Of a stretch of 53,851 nucleotides of DNA, positions 6,617-13,374 are shown piece by piece; the first letter of the stretch is position 1, and each line of letters opens with the position of its first letter. The notes under the pieces were generated by a model. That model did not search any database. It saw only the letters and a program-made list of their open reading frames with translations, and had not been told where the DNA came from. The position numbers and the translations under genes are program-made. The DNA comes from Flavobacteriia bacterium (GTDB lineage Bacteria; Bacteroidota; Bacteroidia; Flavobacteriales_D; Crocinitomicaceae). Location: NCBI GenBank assembly GCA_947490145.1, contig CANLGD010000014.1, forward strand, positions 1 through 53,851, given 5' to 3'.

Positions 6617-7447
6617 TTGCAAACAAGCTTTTTTTGTGAAAGGAGGAAATGGACGAACACCTTTTCCCCTTTTGAAATAACTGAAAAATATACAGATGAT
6701 ATTAATTGGAGATGTGCAAAAGATGATAAAACCAAAATTTATCATCGTTGGCCAACAACCTTATATGCAAGAATTAAGCAAAAAACAGGTTGTCCGTTTT
6801 GCTATGGAACAGGGAAAACAACTATTTTGGAATCAATAGTTAATACTGCTACAGAATTAGCCAAAGAGTGGGATAAGGAAAAAAACATTGAGCATGACAT
6901 TAATGAAATTCGTAAATCGAGCAGTAAAAAAATTTGGTGGCTATGTCAAAATGAAGACTGTAAGCATTCGTGGCAAGCAACACCTGCTAACCGAACTGGT
7001 GTTAACGAAACAGGATGCCCAGAATGTAGTTCAAAAGAATCAAAAATTGAAAGATATTTACGTGAGGAATTGAAAAAAGTATTTTCTGATATCAATGAAA
7101 AACCAGAACAAACAAACTTTAATTTTAAGAGTAAAAGGACAATTACTGTAGATTTTTTTATTAATGACATAAATGTTGCTTTTGATTTAGACCCATACCA
7201 TACACATTCAAAAAGATTAAAAATCGATATAGAAAAATCAGAAATATTAAAAAATTATTGTAATTTTTTCAAAGTAAGAGAACATCCATTAGAGGCAATT
7301 AGTAAGGGAGATTTTATTTATAACTATGCAATTAATAAAAATACAGTTAAGCTTTTAGCCAAATCAATTCTTGAAAAAATATTAAAAATGTATCCAGACT
7401 TAAATAATAATTTAAGAGGGAAAATTGAAGATTATTTAAAACAATAA
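6617..7447 (+). CDS. Zinc-ribbon (DUF4379-like) protein with Vsr-like endonuclease domain, probably 5'-truncated
   Basis: Two treble-clef or zinc-ribbon units of the DUF4379 type are visible. The first is incomplete at its start (WRCAKDD ... GCPFC, about residues 31-63). The second is complete (LAKEWD ... WWLCQNEDC ... GCPEC, about residues 80-138). From about residue 145 there is a Vsr/MutH-like nuclease fold: VDFFIND, then AFDLDPYHTHSKR, IDIEKSEIL and KVREHPL, matching the usual D-x-D, H and K/RiRe order. The first 15 or so residues come from the 3' end of the RNA element (shared with 21961-21997). The gene body therefore starts inside a repeat and has probably lost its real start. It may be inactive, or use the RNA element as leader. 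A mobility endonuclease role is inferred. Confidence 0.6.
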   Translation: MQTSFFCERRKWTNTFSPFEITEKYTDDINWRCAKDDKTKIYHRWPTTLYARIKQKTGCPFCYGTGKTTILESIVNTATELAKEWDKEKNIEHDINEIRKSSSKKIWWLCQNEDCKHSWQATPANRTGVNETGCPECSSKESKIERYLREELKKVFSDINEKPEQTNFNFKSKRTITVDFFINDINVAFDLDPYHTHSKRLKIDIEKSEILKNYCNFFKVREHPLEAISKGDFIYNYAINKNTVKLLAKSILEKILKMYPDLNNNLRGKIEDYLKQ

Positions 7448-7511
7448 CTAAATAGATTTTAGAAAAATTACTACGTTTTTTAAACGTCATTTAGAGATCT
7501 TTTTACTGTTT

Positions 7512-7519
7512 TACTTTTG
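7512..7519 (+). promoter_or_regulatory. Possible -7 promoter box for the 7554 gene
   Basis: TACTTTTG fits the Bacteroidota -7 consensus TAnnTTTG and lies 35 bases before the ATG at 7554. No clear TTTG is found at the expected -33 position, so support is partial. Confidence 0.4.
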
Positions 7520-7553
7520 TAGAAAATAAATTATTAATTTAAATTTTACAAAA

Positions 7554-7997
7554 ATGGAATTAGAACTTTTAGAAGAAATTGAGGTAAGTGAAATTATTTA
7601 TAGACCTGCAATTAAAATCAATGCAAATACGAAAATGGAGGTGCTAAGCATTTCGAGAAATGATGATTATACGCAAATAGATTTTGTTTATTCTCCCTCG
7701 AACAAATATAATTGTGGCTGGTGGATAAGAATTGAAAAGGATTCTTTCATAAGAGTTAAAGGTACAACTTCAAAATTGAAATTAATAAAGGCGATCAATA
7801 TTCCATTTGCTCCAAGAAAAAGGTTTTTTAAATCAAAAGATTCTTTTGGTCATTTTACCTTGATTTTTCCAGCAGTGCCAAAAGAAACAGAAAGCATTGA
7901 TATTATTGAATGTGAGAGTGGTCTTTTAGACTATTTCAACTTTTATGATGTGAGTATGATAAAAGTTAGAACAGAAGTGATTGTTTGTAATAATTAG
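7554..7997 (+). CDS. Hypothetical beta-rich protein
   Basis: The product has 147 residues and alternates hydrophobic and polar residues as in a beta-sandwich. A block GHFTLIFPAVPKETESIDII (about residues 102-121) resembles repeats seen in large Bacteroidota proteins that begin with a conserved beta domain. There is no signal peptide or membrane segment. It has its own upstream space with a -7-like box. It begins a rightward group of three genes before the phage-like element. Function unknown. Confidence 0.6.
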   Translation: MELELLEEIEVSEIIYRPAIKINANTKMEVLSISRNDDYTQIDFVYSPSNKYNCGWWIRIEKDSFIRVKGTTSKLKLIKAINIPFAPRKRFFKSKDSFGHFTLIFPAVPKETESIDIIECESGLLDYFNFYDVSMIKVRTEVIVCNN

Positions 7998-8150
7998 CCA
8001 TAACTACTATTTTATAAGAAACCATCAATTGGAACTACACGCGTTACATCAATTCCCTGAACTTAAATTGATGAACAAGTTTTAGTTCATTTTGGGATTG
8101 AAATTAATATGATATTAGAACAAAAATCATTGTAAATAAAACTAAAAGTT

Positions 8151-8633
8151 ATGGACAAAAAGGTGAAAAATGAAAACTCAGAATCAAATATTTTGAATGT
8201 GGAAGAAGTTCTGGAAATTTATATCAAAGCTCACGAGTGTAAACTGAACTTTTTTAAAATAGCCAAATTAAAAGCAGAAAATATCAAGAAAGCGATTTAC
8301 GAGCAAGCAGCAATAAATAATGATGAACAAAAAGATGTTTTAAAAAGAATGAAAGCACTAAAGAATGAACTCGATTTAATTTTAAGTACTAGTCAATTCA
8401 ATGCAATATCTGAAACAAATCAATATTTAAAAACTCTAATCTCATTTTTAAATTTTGATTTAGATTTAAAAAATAGTATTGAATTTAATTTATGTGCCAA
8501 ATTCAAAGCATTGGATGAAGAGAGAATTAAAGCACTTGATATTCATGACAGTAAAAAAGTAGAACAAAATTATTTTTCAATGAAAAAGATTGCAAATTAT
8601 CTTAATTTTGAAATGAGTAACAAAACTTTATAA
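8151..8633 (+). CDS. Hypothetical helical protein, 160 residues
   Basis: The product is charged, Lys- and Glu-rich and helical, with likely coiled-coil parts around residues 15-75. No motif or family is recognised. The following gene starts only three bases after its stop, so the two are cotranscribed and probably act together. Base composition matches the neighbours. Confidence 0.6.
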   Translation: MDKKVKNENSESNILNVEEVLEIYIKAHECKLNFFKIAKLKAENIKKAIYEQAAINNDEQKDVLKRMKALKNELDLILSTSQFNAISETNQYLKTLISFLNFDLDLKNSIEFNLCAKFKALDEERIKALDIHDSKKVEQNYFSMKKIANYLNFEMSNKTL

Positions 8634-8635
8634 CG

Positions 8636-9052
8636 ATGGAAAATTTTATTCTCACCAAATTTACAAATCAAAAAGATTTTAAATTTATGTCTGCAGAAAG
8701 TTCAATTCGAATTCTTCGCGCAACATTGAGCCTTGAAGAAGATACAGTATTTAATTGGATTGAATTAATTTCAAAATTGTCATTAAATGTGGAGTTGAAA
8801 TATGTTGTATATAAAGATCCAGATGGAAGATTTGTTGAGGATAGAAAAATTGAAATTCCAATAAATTTGACTCTTAATACGGATCATCTACATCCTGTTT
8901 TTGATATAAATCAAGTCATAAAAAATGAAACTTTTACTATTGGTTTACATACAGAAAGAAAATTCTATACTGATCTAAAATTTCAACTGACAGAAAATTC
9001 ATACGTTGAAGAAAATTATTCGTTACTGGTTGAAGTTGAAATAACGGATTAG
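8636..9052 (+). CDS. Hypothetical protein, 138 residues, coupled to the preceding gene
   Basis: The product looks beta-rich from about residue 45 on (alternating pattern in VELKYVVYKDPDG and IEIPINLTLNT) with a short helical start. No family is recognised. It is the second gene of a pair with 8151-8633. It ends three bases before a palindrome at 9056-9093 that copies part of the amidase gene. It could be cargo of the phage-like element. Confidence 0.55.
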   Translation: MENFILTKFTNQKDFKFMSAESSIRILRATLSLEEDTVFNWIELISKLSLNVELKYVVYKDPDGRFVEDRKIEIPINLTLNTDHLHPVFDINQVIKNETFTIGLHTERKFYTDLKFQLTENSYVEENYSLLVEVEITD

Positions 9053-9055
9053 AAG

Positions 9056-9093
9056 ATATTCCAGGATTGCCATTCATGGCCACCCTAGAATAT
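9056..9093. repeat. 38-base palindrome duplicated from inside the amidase gene
   Basis: ATATTCCAGGATTGCC pairs with GGCCACCCTAGAATAT around ATTCAT, with a few mismatches. The same palindrome lies inside the amidase coding sequence at 9196-9232 and in the second amidase gene at 45605-45642. This free copy lies between two convergent genes, where it could act as a terminator or as a recombination or replication site. Confidence 0.6.
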
Positions 9094-9103
9094 TTTTCCA
9101 TAT

Positions 9104-9778
9104 CTATTGAAAATTCTTCAAGTCCATAATAATTCTAGTTAAATCCGATTGAGGAAAACAATCACTTTTATCTTTGCGGAATGAAACATGGGTGTATATT
9201 CCAGGATTGCCTTTCATGGCCATCCTAGAATAATCCCATATATCCGAATAGTAAGTTTTAGGAATCTTGTACATTTCGCACAAATAATTCATTAAAATTT
9301 GCAAGGATTTCAATTGTTTTTCGGTGTACCTTTGATAATACAAATGACCTCGAAATGGCTTTTCAAGTTTTACAACCTCTTCTTTTGGTACTTCTGTTCC
9401 TTTTGAAGAAAAGAATTTTGGACTTCCTTTCAACATTGGATTTTCTTTTCTGGTGAGAGGACCCCACGAACAAAGTTCTATTCCGATGGATTCTTGATTC
9501 AGCTGCTTATTTTGTTTGGATTTTGTACCCAAATGATGCGCCCAATGTTTGGAACTGAAGCATTGATGAATTATTCCCTCGCGGTCGATGATGAAAGCGG
9601 TACCAACTTTGGCTGGAGTTTTCGCCCACCATAACATGACGTTTTTGGCGTTGCCGTTGGAAACGGTGTGGTGTAAAACGATTTGTTTTTTTGAAAATTC
9701 TTCCTGGTAATATTGGGTTTCTTTGAGACGGACTTGGACGATTTTTGAGGTGTCGAGTTTTGGGATGTTTGTTTTCAT
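9104..9778 (-). CDS. N-acetylmuramoyl-L-alanine amidase (Amidase_2 / T7 lysozyme type), module A
   Basis: I chose the ATG at 9776-9778 (MKTNIPKLDT), which matches the start of the paralogue at 45516-46184; an upstream in-frame Met is not conserved. The 224-residue protein has zinc ligands at H36/H37 (LHHTVS), H197 (YTHVSF) and C207 (KSDCFP). The last spacing is as in T7 lysozyme (His, Lys, Cys). The core SKHWAHHLGT at 76-85 and SIGIELCSWG at 97-106 fit the family. The enzyme cuts the bond between N-acetylmuramic acid and L-Ala in peptidoglycan. No signal peptide is present, so export would need a holin or lysis, as for phage endolysins. It ends the leftward replication operon. Confidence 0.85.
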   Translation of the reverse strand: MKTNIPKLDTSKIVQVRLKETQYYQEEFSKKQIVLHHTVSNGNAKNVMLWWAKTPAKVGTAFIIDREGIIHQCFSSKHWAHHLGTKSKQNKQLNQESIGIELCSWGPLTRKENPMLKGSPKFFSSKGTEVPKEEVVKLEKPFRGHLYYQRYTEKQLKSLQILMNYLCEMYKIPKTYYSDIWDYSRMAMKGNPGIYTHVSFRKDKSDCFPQSDLTRIIMDLKNFQ

Positions 9779-9844
9779 TTTATTATTGATTTTAAAATTA
9801 TTAGACTTTGAAATGCTGGCTTCGAGAGCCTCAGACAACAATTG

Positions 9845-10468
9845 TTACTTGCGTTTGTCAGGTGTATCTTTTGGAAATGAGATTACATTGAACATTTCTC
9901 TTAAGCGTGAGCGAACACGATTGCCATAAATTGCTTCAAGTTCATCAGCGTTTAGGTTCGTTGTAGCGTGTGTTATTAGGTGAAGTGAACGCATGTAATC
10001 ATAGCGACTAATCAAAATTTCAGCAAGGACGTTTGTTTTGTTCCCAAAATGTTTGATACTTTGTTCCACTCCTAAATCGTCAAAACAATAGATTTTAGTC
10101 GTTTTGCCGTATCTTTGTAAGACTTGAAAGCCATCTGTAATAAATTCTGCTGAAACGTCCCTAGAAGGCCTAATTGTGAAACTTGTATCAGAGAGGAAAT
10201 TGAAAATTTGCATGAGGGAGGTTTTTCCACATCCAACAGGACCAATTAACAAGATTCCTTTTCGCAAATCAAGACCTCGTTGTTCACAGTTGGCAAAGTC
10301 CCGAATGAAATAAAGATAAAGTTTGTACAAAATTTCTTCATCTTCTTTGTAAAATTTGAATTCTGGACCATATCGTTTCTGAGCATATCTTTTCAGATAA
10401 TTTAAAGTTCGATAGAAATCGTAGTATTTTTTTCCATCTTTTTCGAAATAATAGCTTGTTGCTTCCAT
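9845..10468 (-). CDS. DnaC/IstB-like AAA+ ATPase, helicase loader, module A
   Basis: The start at 10466-10468 (MEATSYYFEK) matches the length of the paralogue at 46253-46882 and lies 12 bases after the preceding stop. Walker A is GPVGCGKTS (76-84), Walker B is IYCFDDLG (126-133), then a sensor region THATTNLNADELEAIYG (166-182) and an arginine-finger segment NRVRSRLREMF. This is the DnaC-like loader arrangement: it would place a replicative helicase at an origin marked by the replisome organizer encoded just upstream. A packaging ATPase is excluded by the DnaC-type sensor and finger. Confidence 0.8.
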   Translation of the reverse strand: MEATSYYFEKDGKKYYDFYRTLNYLKRYAQKRYGPEFKFYKEDEEILYKLYLYFIRDFANCEQRGLDLRKGILLIGPVGCGKTSLMQIFNFLSDTSFTIRPSRDVSAEFITDGFQVLQRYGKTTKIYCFDDLGVEQSIKHFGNKTNVLAEILISRYDYMRSLHLITHATTNLNADELEAIYGNRVRSRLREMFNVISFPKDTPDKRK

Positions 10469-10479
10469 TTTTTTGAGAT

Positions 10480-11280
10480 TTAAAGGGGAATAGAATAATC
10501 TTTGTCTTGGTTTACGTGCAAATAAGTTGTTTTTTCTTGGTGGGGATGGGAATTGTATTTGCCAATATTCGTCATCCAATTGTTTGCAGCTGCGCGCCAA
10601 TTTTTCATTTTATTTTTTCCAACCAGCCAACCGTTTGCTTCGTAGTGGTTGAAAAACTTATTCGCTTCGGATGTCGGTTTTTCTTTTTCCAAAAAATACG
10701 TTTCCACTTCTTCCAGATTTTTTGGAATTGGATTTTTGACTTTAGGATTTTGGAAATCTTGATGCTTCGCATCGGCCTCTTTATTAAAATTAAAATTTTC
10801 TTCATTTTCGTTTTGTGTATATACTAATTCTTTAGAATTAGTGTTTGTATTAGTTTTATTATAGTTTATTTTAGTTTTAATATGTTTTATAAGAGGTCGC
10901 ACGTCCGTTACACCGCTTTTATCAGTGCTTTTATCAGCACCTTTATTATTGCCTTTATTATTACCATTATCAGTACTTGTATCAAATGTGATAATGCTTA
11001 CAACACTACTTTTGTAGGGATTGAAAGATGGCGAATAACGAATATACCCCCATACACTTAATTCTTTTAAACATTTGGTGTAGGTATTAGCCGAACCTAT
11101 TTTCGCTTCTTTCATAATTACCACTCGAACGATTTGAAATTCTTCAGAGAATTGATTAAAATTCCAATTGTGAAATAGAGCATAATACAGGCTAATATGC
11201 CAAGGATTAAGTCTCTCGTCTTCTAAAAAACGATTGTGTACCGCTTGTAAATGTTTGATATAGTTGATTTTTGGTGTCAA
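10480..11280 (-). CDS. Phage-type replisome organizer (replication initiator), module A
   Basis: The product has 266 residues. An N-terminal winged-helix domain (about 1-95, with PWHISLYYALFHNWN and GSANTYTKCLKELSVWGYI) is followed by a low-complexity linker (about 99-160). A C-terminal DnaD/DnaT-like motif follows: EANKFFNHYEANGWLVGKNK, then MKNWRAAANNW (209-235). The linker is encoded by a 12-bp tandem array (10915-10986). By analogy with lambda O it would bind its own coding DNA as origin and recruit the DnaC-like loader encoded next. The HTH gene begins 12 bases upstream. The paralogue at 46906-47676 keeps both end domains and the array. Confidence 0.7.
   Translation of the reverse strand: MTPKINYIKHLQAVHNRFLEDERLNPWHISLYYALFHNWNFNQFSEEFQIVRVVIMKEAKIGSANTYTKCLKELSVWGYIRYSPSFNPYKSSVVSIITFDTSTDNGNNKGNNKGADKSTDKSGVTDVRPLIKHIKTKINYNKTNTNTNSKELVYTQNENEENFNFNKEADAKHQDFQNPKVKNPIPKNLEEVETYFLEKEKPTSEANKFFNHYEANGWLVGKNKMKNWRAAANNWMTNIGKYNSHPHQEKTTYLHVNQDKDYSIPL
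10915..10986. repeat. Six 12-bp tandem repeats inside the replisome organizer gene (iteron-like)
   Basis: The units are GCTTTTATCAGT, GCTTTTATCAGC, ACCTTTATTATT, GCCTTTATTATT, ACCATTATCAGT and ACTTGTATCAAA. The shared core is TTTATCA with a strict 12-base period. A matching array is in the paralogous gene at 47323-47382. The array encodes the Asn/Gly/Asp/Lys linker, so it could be mere slippage. Its conservation in both copies suggests origin iterons. Confidence 0.55.
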
Positions 11281-11291
11281 AACTCTAAAAA

Positions 11292-11594
11292 TTAGATATT
11301 TGTACTTTTACTTGCTTCCATTACTTTCACGATGTCTTCGAAAGAATAAAAAAGTACTCCACCAATTTTAAAATAAGGAATCAGTCCATTTATTCGGAAA
11401 TTTTGCAAAGTACTTGGTGATATGTTCAGCATTCTCTGAACTTGGTCTGATTTTAACCAACGTTTTCCCTCTTTCTCTAAAATTTTATATTTCTCAATGT
11501 CGACTAAAAACTTTCTCATTTCTGATTCGAAATGCTCAAAAAAGGTTGATTTGAAATTGTCCAAATCTTCTACTGTAATAATGTTCGTTGCCAT
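11292..11594 (-). CDS. Excisionase-like helix-turn-helix protein, module A
   Basis: The product has 100 residues with a C-terminal MerR/excisionase-type HTH (about 45-95): WLKSDQVQRMLNISPSTLQN, then GLIPYFKIGGVLFYSFEDI. The N-terminal half is a charged helix. This is the HTH_17-like domain typical of Bacteroidota integrative elements, where it regulates excision or transfer genes. It heads the operon with the replisome organizer and the DnaC-like loader. The paralogue is at 47697-48002. Confidence 0.75.
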   Translation of the reverse strand: MATNIITVEDLDNFKSTFFEHFESEMRKFLVDIEKYKILEKEGKRWLKSDQVQRMLNISPSTLQNFRINGLIPYFKIGGVLFYSFEDIVKVMEASKSTNI

Positions 11595-11722
11595 TTTTAA
11601 TTTCTTTTAAATTTGACAACAAATAGAGTTTAAAAAAATTAAATAATAGGGTGGTAGGAGGTGGTACCACCCTTAGTGAAAGTTATGTTTTCCAAGGGAT
11701 ATTTTTTTTTGGTTTGTCTTTT

Positions 11723-13246
11723 TTACAAATTCCCACAATTTTCCTCCATGTTTTTTAACATAATTTTTACCTGTTCAATACTTTTTGTATCGGGATTATA
11801 ATATTTGGTTTTAAAACTTTTCAATGTGATTTCTTTTTGGCTTAGCGTTGAAAATGTTCTTAAAAAAGCAATGCCAATTACACTTAAATTTTGTTGTGCG
11901 AAAATTCCAGATTCTTTTAATAAACGAATTAGAATTACACTTTGATTAAGACTTAAATTGGTCTTGACTTTGGATTTCACATTGACTTCTTTTGTTCCTT
12001 TGGTTTTATTTAACGCTGAGAAATTCAACTCTTCATTGAAAATTTGTAGCTCCGTTTCAATCCAAGATTTTATCATCTTTTTTATTGAAACATCATAAAT
12101 TCGATATTTGTATCTATGATTTAAGTTAAGTAGCTCAAACTTCTTAAAATGAGTTAATAAAATCAATTTTGATTTCTGTTTTTCTTTTTCCTTAATCATT
12201 TGACTTTGGATTGTTTCAAGGACATAATTCAAGAAGCTTGTATCATTCAAATTAAGCCAAAACAATAAGTCAACAATAGCACCATCAGTGATTGTATTGT
12301 GATTAGAGTTTTGAGAAATAAAATTCAAAATCTCTTCCACATAAAAGCAGCAGTACAGAAAAAAATCTTCATCGATCTCCATTTGTTTAGTCTCTTTTTG
12401 AAATTCCTTCAGCGGATTAAACATGATTTCTCTCAACGATTTATTGATTTTTGATTTAAGAAAAAACTCCTGAATTTTTACTGAATGATCAATATACAAT
12501 TCACAATTCTCTTTTGAAGAAATATTGATAAAATAAATAGAATTGCTGGAATGAACTTTCGACCGATCTTGTACAAATTGATGAATTTCAACCAGGGCTA
12601 AATAAATCAATTTTACTAAGTCTGAATTGTCAAAAATATTCCTCACTTCATATTTAATTGTCTTGATATCAAGCTTACACCTTGTAAGAATATCGACTAT
12701 TAGCAAGTTGATTTCTTTTAGTAAGATTTTAAAGTGGTTACAAACTGCTTCAACATCAAACAAATTAACAGTCTGACTTTTAATTGATTTTATAAAGATT
12801 GACTTTTGTTCTTGAATAATTGAATTGTAGTAGTGCATTTTTAATATGGCGTCAGAACAGGAATTCCAATTTGATATATGCTTAATGATGTAATGTACTT
12901 TATTTTTGAATTGTCTGGAAACAACAGATAACGAATTATCGTAATCTATTTGAAGAAAACTCAAAATTGCCCGAATTTTAGGTTCTTCAATTGGAAACAA
13001 ATCCATTTGATTACTTTGAATTTCAAAAATATACGGATGGTTATTTGTCATTTCCCTTTTTTCTTCAATTTTCAAGACTCCCTTTCTATTTACAAAATGA
13101 ACAATGGTGCACAAAATACATTCTTCCTCCTGTAGGATTAGTCTTTTTAAGATTTCCTCTCGACTAAATTTTGAAACAAGTACATCGTCTAGTTTTCCTT
13201 TTGATAATTCTTCAAAGAATTCAAAGGCATAAGCGTTTTTCATCAT
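11723..13246 (-). CDS. RteC-like large helical protein, module A
   Basis: The product has 507 residues, almost entirely helical, rich in Ile, Lys and Phe. The last 80 residues (LSLNQSVILIRLLKESGIFA ... FLRTFSTLSQ ... SFKTKYYNPD) resemble the C-terminal domain of RteC, a regulator of excision in Bacteroides conjugative transposons, which has a winged-helix fold. A paralogue of exactly the same length (507 residues) is at 48358-49881, with low identity but the same tail. It lies between the integrase and the HTH/replication operon. A regulatory role in element mobility is inferred. Confidence 0.5.
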   Translation of the reverse strand: MMKNAYAFEFFEELSKGKLDDVLVSKFSREEILKRLILQEEECILCTIVHFVNRKGVLKIEEKREMTNNHPYIFEIQSNQMDLFPIEEPKIRAILSFLQIDYDNSLSVVSRQFKNKVHYIIKHISNWNSCSDAILKMHYYNSIIQEQKSIFIKSIKSQTVNLFDVEAVCNHFKILLKEINLLIVDILTRCKLDIKTIKYEVRNIFDNSDLVKLIYLALVEIHQFVQDRSKVHSSNSIYFINISSKENCELYIDHSVKIQEFFLKSKINKSLREIMFNPLKEFQKETKQMEIDEDFFLYCCFYVEEILNFISQNSNHNTITDGAIVDLLFWLNLNDTSFLNYVLETIQSQMIKEKEKQKSKLILLTHFKKFELLNLNHRYKYRIYDVSIKKMIKSWIETELQIFNEELNFSALNKTKGTKEVNVKSKVKTNLSLNQSVILIRLLKESGIFAQQNLSVIGIAFLRTFSTLSQKEITLKSFKTKYYNPDTKSIEQVKIMLKNMEENCGNL

Positions 13247-13346
13247 GTTGGCTATTATTTAAAATTAGCTTATATCAAAAGATTAATCTTACAATTGTTT
13301 AATATTACATGAAATGCTTTGTGGATAGTTCCAGATATTTCAAAAA

Positions 13347-13372
13347 AAAATCTCGGATTTCGCCGAGATTTT
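13347..13372. terminator. Hairpin terminator after the integrase gene
   Basis: AAAATCTCGG at 13347-13356 pairs perfectly with CCGAGATTTT at 13363-13372 around ATTTCG. It lies directly after the leftward integrase stop and ends in a run of A (T on the transcript). Confidence 0.85.
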
Positions 13373-13374
13373 AG

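Larger units (their letters stand above)
5925..6660 (+). ncRNA. Large structured non-coding RNA element, copy 1
   Basis: No protein reads through this GC-richer stretch, yet it shares long blocks with 21337-21997: TGCCAACTTGCGGGAATGAC, CTATGCTGAAAGCACAAAGG, GCTCAAAAACTGTGACAGCC, GTTGCGAGTGAGGAACATTG, and the last 25 or so bases. Helices seen here: AAGCAAT 5984-5990 with ATTGCTT 5998-6004; GCTC 6328-6331 with GAGC 6372-6375; CCTGC 6347-6351 with GCAGG 6366-6370; CCCCTTG 6396-6402 with CAAGGGG 6442-6448; TAATGG 6497-6502 with CCGTTA 6507-6512; GTTTGCAAGGG 6545-6555 with CCCTTGCAAAC 6614-6624. Several change on both arms in the other copy. G-U pairs fall on this strand, so the RNA reads rightward. 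I do not recognise the family. Ornate RNAs such as GOLLD or ROOL, OMEGA/HEARO RNA and group II introns are the candidates to test. Confidence 0.72.

Noticed and set aside
5996..6745. A 249-codon open frame on the minus strand across the first non-coding RNA copy
   Set aside because: The translation is rich in Cys, Phe and Ser with no protein-like pattern, the frame is broken in the second copy, and the helices with G-U pairs support the plus strand as an RNA.
9845..10468. The AAA ATPase as a virus packaging ATPase
   Set aside because: The THATTNL sensor and the NRVRSRL arginine-finger region are of the DnaC/IstB type, not of the A32/FtsK packaging type.
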